Source: Populus alba (taxonomy: Eukaryota; Streptophyta; Magnoliopsida; Malpighiales; Salicaceae). From it: 64,000 bases of DNA. Below are positions 59,720 to 64,000 of the stretch, one piece after another. The stretch lies in NCBI RefSeq assembly GCF_005239225.2, contig NC_133297.1, positions 22,667,882 through 22,731,881 on the forward strand, written 5' to 3'. The translations under genes and the position numbers were made by a program. Position 1 is the first letter of the stretch; each line of letters begins with the position of its first letter. The notes under the pieces were generated by a model. The model was given only the letters and a program-made list of their open reading frames with translations, did no database searches and was not told the origin of the DNA.

Positions 59720-59977
59720 TGACGCTGGAATCGTTAACGAAAACCAGATCATTTTTGGTATGAGAAAATCATTAGTGAAACCTAAGTCATTGATGACATA
59801 AAAAATCATCGGTTCAACCTAAGTCATTGTCGATACAAAAAATCATTAGCGAAAACGAAGTCACTGCTAACATAGAAAATCATCAACGAAAACTAAGTCA
59901 TTGCCGAATAAAAAATCATCAATGAAGTATTATCAAGAAGGAATAAAAAACTAAGTCACTGGCGAATCAAAAATCAT
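59720..59977 (-). repeat. Minisatellite (aaaatcatcaacgaaaactaagtcattgc), about eight units
   Basis: Units of about 27-32 bp. The array is cut by the LINE and continues at 63886-64000. Confidence 0.8.
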
Positions 59978-59989
59978 GGAGTATAGTTG

Positions 59990-60953
59990 GCAGAGATTTC
60001 TATGGTACGATCAAGGACTTCTTTGCATATGGAGAGTTGCTCAAGCAGTTCAACCACTCGATCATTGCCTTTGTTCCAAAATCATCCAATGCTAACTTGG
60101 CAGCTGATTTTCAGCTGATCTCTTGTTGCAATGTTATTTATAAGGTATTTTCAAGATTCTTATGGGGAGAATGGAATATGTTCTTCAGGATATCATCAGC
60201 CCTGCCTATAATGCTTTTATAGAAGGAAGGAATATGGCTGACAATATCCACCTTATGCAGGAGCTTCTACGACATTATTGGAGGAAGAGAGCATCCCCTA
60301 AATGTATTATCGAGATTGATTTCAGAAAGGCTTTTGACTATGTTCAGTGGTCTTTTATGCGACAAGTCTTGCTGTTATTGGGTTTCCATCCTCGTTTTGT
60401 TCAGTTCCTTATGCAATGTGTTAAGACTGCTTCCATTTCTATTGTTGTTCATGGAAATTTATATGGTTTCTTTAAGAGGTAATGCGGAGTTCGTCAAGGA
60501 GATCCTCTTTCCCCCTATCTTTTTATTGCTTGTATGGAATACTTTTCCAGGATGCTTAATTAGAGTACACAACACACTGACTTAAATTTCCACCCTAAAT
60601 GTTGTGCTTTAGGGGTCAACTATTTAGCTTTTACATATGATGTCCTATTACTCTACCGGTGTGATATGTAGTCAGTTAGCATAATAAACCAACAACTCCT
60701 TGCTTTTGGATGGATATCCAGCCTTGATACTAATGCTGCGAAGTCCTCTATATACTTTGATGGAGTGGGGGAAAGTGTTAAGCTTGCCATCTTGTGCCTC
60801 ACTGGCTTTTCAAAAGGGAGTTTTTCTTTCTGATATCTCAGGGTCCTTCTAAGTCCTCACAGATTATTGGCTAGTCAATTCTCCCTTCTCCTGCAGAAAT
60901 TGGAATCATCTATTCATAGTTGGATGGGGAAACACCTCTCGTATGTTGGTCAC
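59990..60953 (+). pseudogene. LINE ORF2 reverse transcriptase, part 1
   Basis: The text runs DFFAYGELLKQFNHSIIAFV, ISCCNVIYKVFSRFL, then in another frame FIEGRNMADNIHLMQELL, IIEIDFRKAFDYVQWSFM and, after a stop at 60480-60482, CGVRQGDPLSPYLFIACMEY. The catalytic box, normally F/YADDLLLF, reads TYDVLLLY (about 60630-60655), so an Asp is replaced by Val. Stops and at least two frame changes make it dead. It ends YVGH at the solo LTR. Confidence 0.85.
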
Positions 60954-62362
60954 TGATTAGTACTTAAAAGTGCATATTTATCAAGGTTTTATATCATCAT
61001 TTTGCACTTAAAGTATCAATAACTCCTTAACTAAAGCATGTTTTATAATAACAAGTCTAATACTATAAAATGCCCTAATATATGGTAAATGTTCATCTTA
61101 AATGCAGGCCTATGACGTAAATTAAAGGATTGATTGATGAATTCAACTACTGAAATTTGTGAAGATAAAGAGAGGGTGAAACTTAGAAAAAAAATGTTGG
61201 TGCCGTCCAAACTGGAACATTGTTCGGTAATTGGATCATATCTTGAGTTTTAGATGTCCAAATGACCTCAATTATTTACACAGATTCAGTAAGACATAGG
61301 CCTACAACTTTCATGTTTTCATCAAGATCTAAGAAGGCCGTTTTCAAGTCCAAATTATAGCAACAATGGAGAAGTCCGAATTTGTCCTGCAGCCCGAACA
61401 TTGTTCAGTGTTGGGGCCATATCTGGAGTTCTAGAAGTCCAAATGACCTTCATTTTTTTTCATGGAACACTGAGTCAATTTTCTACAACTTTCATGTTTT
61501 CCAGAGGACCCAGTTCAGATGGTAGCATTTTTGTTTTATTCAGACAAGAAGATAAGGATTTTCACCAAGTCAAAAGTTGGCCACCCACTCAACAATTAGT
61601 CATCAAATCAATAATTCTGAATTTTGGCTATAAAAGGAGGCATTTGCCATGCATTTGGGAGCTTGGTTGTTCAGATCAAGTTCATGCTCTTTATTTCTCT
61701 CTTTATATTTTTTTTGTAATTTTTAACTTTTGCTTTCATTAATATCTTGTTTATGCTTTTCATTTCATTTCCTTTACTTAGTTAACTTGTATTTTCTTTA
61801 TGTTCTTGTTCTATTTATTTATGTTTCTCTTCTTCATTATGTTTAGCTAAGCTTATTATGTCAAGGTGAAAAGGTTACACTAATGGTGTAAGAATAAATA
61901 TAGTGTAAACTCAACATGGATCTTAATGTTTAATATTAACATGTCTTATTTTTTTATCTTACTAATTCTTAATACCTTGCTTGTTAAATGGTTAATCTAG
62001 ATTTGTGTTGTATAACACTTGGTACAACAAATACTTAGCATTCTCATAGCCCAATTGTATGGTATTACTTACATCTAGGCTATGAAAGGAACTTGATTTG
62101 TTGTTAACATCAATTAACATCAGGAATTCCTGACAATATTTAAGAGTTTGGTGTTATGTAAATAAGATAATTAATATGATCATGTTAATAACTTATAATG
62201 AGCTATTAATGACAAATCATCCGATTGTTTTTGTTGTTGTTCTATTGTTATTTATAATTTATACAATTAACCTCTCTGTGGTTCGACCCCGGTCTTGCCG
62301 GGTTATTTATTACTTTGACACTCCTGCACTTGGGAAAAGACATCAATCTTTTGATCGTGTCA
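60954..62362 (+). mobile_element. Athila-family solo LTR (1409 bp) with TSD gtcac
   Basis: It runs from tgattagtacttaaaag to gatcgtgtca, flanked by gtcac at 60949-60953 and 62363-62367. It matches element A's LTRs but lacks the middle trinucleotide-rich part (jump near 62224-62228 from catccgattg to tttttgttgttg). The LINE frame reads through the empty site (YVGH-LELIRLVLHGM). Confidence 0.93.
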
Positions 62363-62367
62363 GTCAC

Positions 62368-63300
62368 CTTGAGCTCATTAGATTAGTTTTGCATGGTATG
62401 GTTCAATTATGGCTAAGTATCTTTCCGATTCTGGGTATAGTTATTACCAAGATCAATAGCATTTATCGTAGCTTTCTCTGGTCCAGAAACATTTGTTCAC
62501 CTCACTCTGCTCTTATCTCCTGGCAAAAGGTTTGTCTTCCCAAACATTAAGGTGGCCTGACTCTCCTAGATATCAAGGCAAGAAACAAGGGTTTTTTGGC
62601 AAAGCAGCTATAAAACTTTCACCTTAAATCAAACTCTTTGTGGATATGTTGAGTGGCACATTATTACATTCCTCATACCACAATCTTGGTTGTGGGTGTA
62701 AGGAGCACTTCATCACTTCTATGGAAGTCCATCTGCACTCTAAAAAACCAGCTGGTAGAACAATGTGGAGGTATTCTTACTGCAATCAATACTCTGGAAA
62801 GTTGGCATACTGGTTTGGGGACATTTCTTGTTAATGGTCATGAGTTCTTCAGGTTTAAAGGTGAGAGTGTCCAGTGGACCAGGGTTGTTTGGGAGGAATG
62901 GTCTCTGCCTCAAACTAAATTCATTCTATGGCTCGCAGCCCTTGGTAGACTCCAAATAAAGGACCGACTCAGCTACCTCTCCACAGAAACGCTTTGTTCT
63001 TTATGCAGTAGAGATGAAGAGACATATGCCCATCTTTTTTACAACTGCAATTAGACTTCATTACTATAGAGTCAAGCTAAGAGTTGGTTAAGAATCAATC
63101 GGGCTATGTCCACACTTTCCAGTGCCATCAAAGGTCTCAATAGTAGGAATAAAGGGCTGCAGCTGAGAATGAGATGAGTGTCCCTTGCCCTGCTTGTGTG
63201 TTTGATTTGGGATGAAAAAAAACAACTGCATCTTTGCACACAAGTCCACCTTTATAGATGCCACGTTCCAAAGATTTCAAAAACTTTTCTACATAGTTTT
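62368..63300 (+). pseudogene. LINE ORF2, part 2, with zinc-binding RT C-terminal domain
   Basis: It opens LELIRLVLHGMVQLWLSIFP (standard LINE text after the RT), a stop near 62550, then after a frame change the zf-RVT domain (about 62860-63052): WEEWSLPQTKFILWLAA, LGRLQIKDRL, CSLCSRDEETYAHLFYNC. A tail with VCLIWDEKKQ (63198-63227) matches the usual C-terminus. Non-functional. Confidence 0.85.
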
Positions 63301-63885
63301 GCACTTCCATGAAAAGGACCACTCTCTTTACTATGTTGCTACATGAGAAAGGTGTTAGTTTTCGTCGCTTGCTACAGTTGTCTTTTTTGTCGGGTTTTCT
63401 TTTGCTTTGTTTTGTTTACAGGAAGAAAGAGCTCTCAGTCTTCATGGTTGAGCATGTTTTCAAGCTAGTAGATGCTGTCTCTTGCAAGTTTCAATTTTTA
63501 GTTCTTTATGGTTCTTCATTTCTAGGAGAATCGCTTTCCTTCCGCTACATGATTGCATGGTGAAGCCTTGGCCATGCATGTTTAACATGTTGGTTTTATT
63601 GCTGGTGGGCCCGTCATTAAAGTCTTCGGGTCTTTCTCTTCGCATTATGTATATTGTTATGGTTTTTTCTTGGTTTCCAGTTATATTATTTGGTTAGGCT
63701 GGGCACCTTCTCTAGGATCGGGTTCCTAGTCTAACCATCTTTTGACAGCTTTTGATTTTTCTTTTGTTTAGGGAGTCTGTTCCCTTTGTTCTAATATGGG
63801 TTTTTTTATGTTTTATTTTCTGGTTTCCTGTGGGTTATCAGAGATGTAATTTTTGATCTTTTATGTAATTTACATTTGATAAAAA
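63301..63885 (+). other. LINE 3' UTR and A tail
   Basis: No further protein signature. It ends ...catttgataaaaaaaaaa with the A tail at 63881-63890. Confidence 0.6.
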
Positions 63886-64000
63886 AAAAATCATCAATAA
63901 AAACTAAGTCATTATTGACACAAAAAATTATCAATGAAAACTAAGTTACTATCGATACTCTAACCTAGTTCGGACATAGACCACAACAAAATCATATTTG

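Larger units (their letters stand above)
59978..63885 (+). mobile_element. 5'-truncated L1-type LINE, split by an Athila solo LTR
   Basis: The body begins inside the RT of ORF2 and ends in an A tail at 63881-63890. The flanks aaaaatcat (59969-59977 and 63886-63894) form a likely target-site duplication that overlaps the tail. The RT text is open in pieces before 60953 and continues after 62367. 5' truncation and an A tail are typical of target-primed insertion. Confidence 0.85.
56746..64000 (-). mobile_element. Large minus-oriented Tekay-like LTR, broken by a solo LTR and a LINE (runs off the window)
   Basis: On the minus strand the end would be ...gacattaca (rc of tgtaatgtc, 56747). Its interior shows in reverse the 48-bp motif of this LTR family (accattagccgaagccaatc, 59200-59370) and the aggtaggt block (rc at 59425-59440), followed by a minisatellite (59720-59977) that resumes at 63891-64000. 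The start lies outside. A segment around 58776-58976 is duplicated at 59034-59180. Confidence 0.6.

Overview
This is a eukaryotic nuclear window, almost certainly from a eudicot plant. It is AT-rich and full of plant-type transposons: Athila-like and Tekay/Del-like Ty3/gypsy elements, an L1-type LINE, a hAT relic and a Helitron-like end. It carries one intact three-exon SUMO gene. A woody species such as poplar or willow would fit the repeat style, but that is my impression and not shown by the sequence. No bacterial-type operon, CRISPR array or rRNA is visible, and I see no convincing tRNA gene.

Layout. 1-4340: worn-out Ty3/gypsy element on the plus strand, its reverse transcriptase (RT) split by a 507-bp hAT-type element with TIRs and an 8-bp target-site duplication (TSD). 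4576-21757: LTR fragment, then an Athila-like element (5' LTR, tRNA-Asp-type PBS, broken gag, deleted pol, integrase zinc-finger remnant). Between its pol remnant and 3' region sits an intronless LOG-family (cytokinin-activating) gene copy with its own TATA box and one in-frame stop. The 3' part of this element is opened by a Tekay-type element (11291-19157, TSD catcg/cattg) whose LTRs are crowded with hairpin-forming tandem repeats. 21757-25917: an inverted LTR joined head to head to the Athila 3' LTR, itself hit by a Tekay-like solo LTR (TSD ctgag). 25931-28996: second, internally deleted Athila-like element (TSD aatac) inside another LTR fragment. 29366-31000: diverged LTR-like DNA with a 250-bp tandem duplication and a striking 26-bp array of 20 units in an alternating A/B pattern. 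31000-43800: old repeat debris, with a minus-strand gypsy pol relic (35140-37260), several minisatellites, a TIR element, a Helitron 3' end and a possible copia LTR end with PBS.

45357-46562 is the only clearly functional gene, a SUMO precursor with TATA box, three exons, consensus splice sites and the C-terminal di-glycine. Downstream, 49716-52480 holds a relic of the purine-synthesis gene FGAM synthase (PurL), cut in two by a solo LTR with a perfect TSD (agctt). 52780-55585 is a triplicated AT-rich unit of about 390 bp interrupted by another solo LTR (TSD ataat). 56746-64000 looks like a large minus-oriented Tekay-like LTR that has received an Athila solo LTR and a 5'-truncated LINE; the LINE is interrupted by another Athila solo LTR (TSD gtcac).

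In short, the window is a stratified graveyard of nested retroelements around one housekeeping gene. The most unusual items are two host-gene relics with clear transposon relationships (LOG inside Athila, PurL split by a solo LTR), the palindromic LTR junction, and LTRs built from hairpin minisatellites. All assignments come from reading the sequence and recognising families; no search was run.
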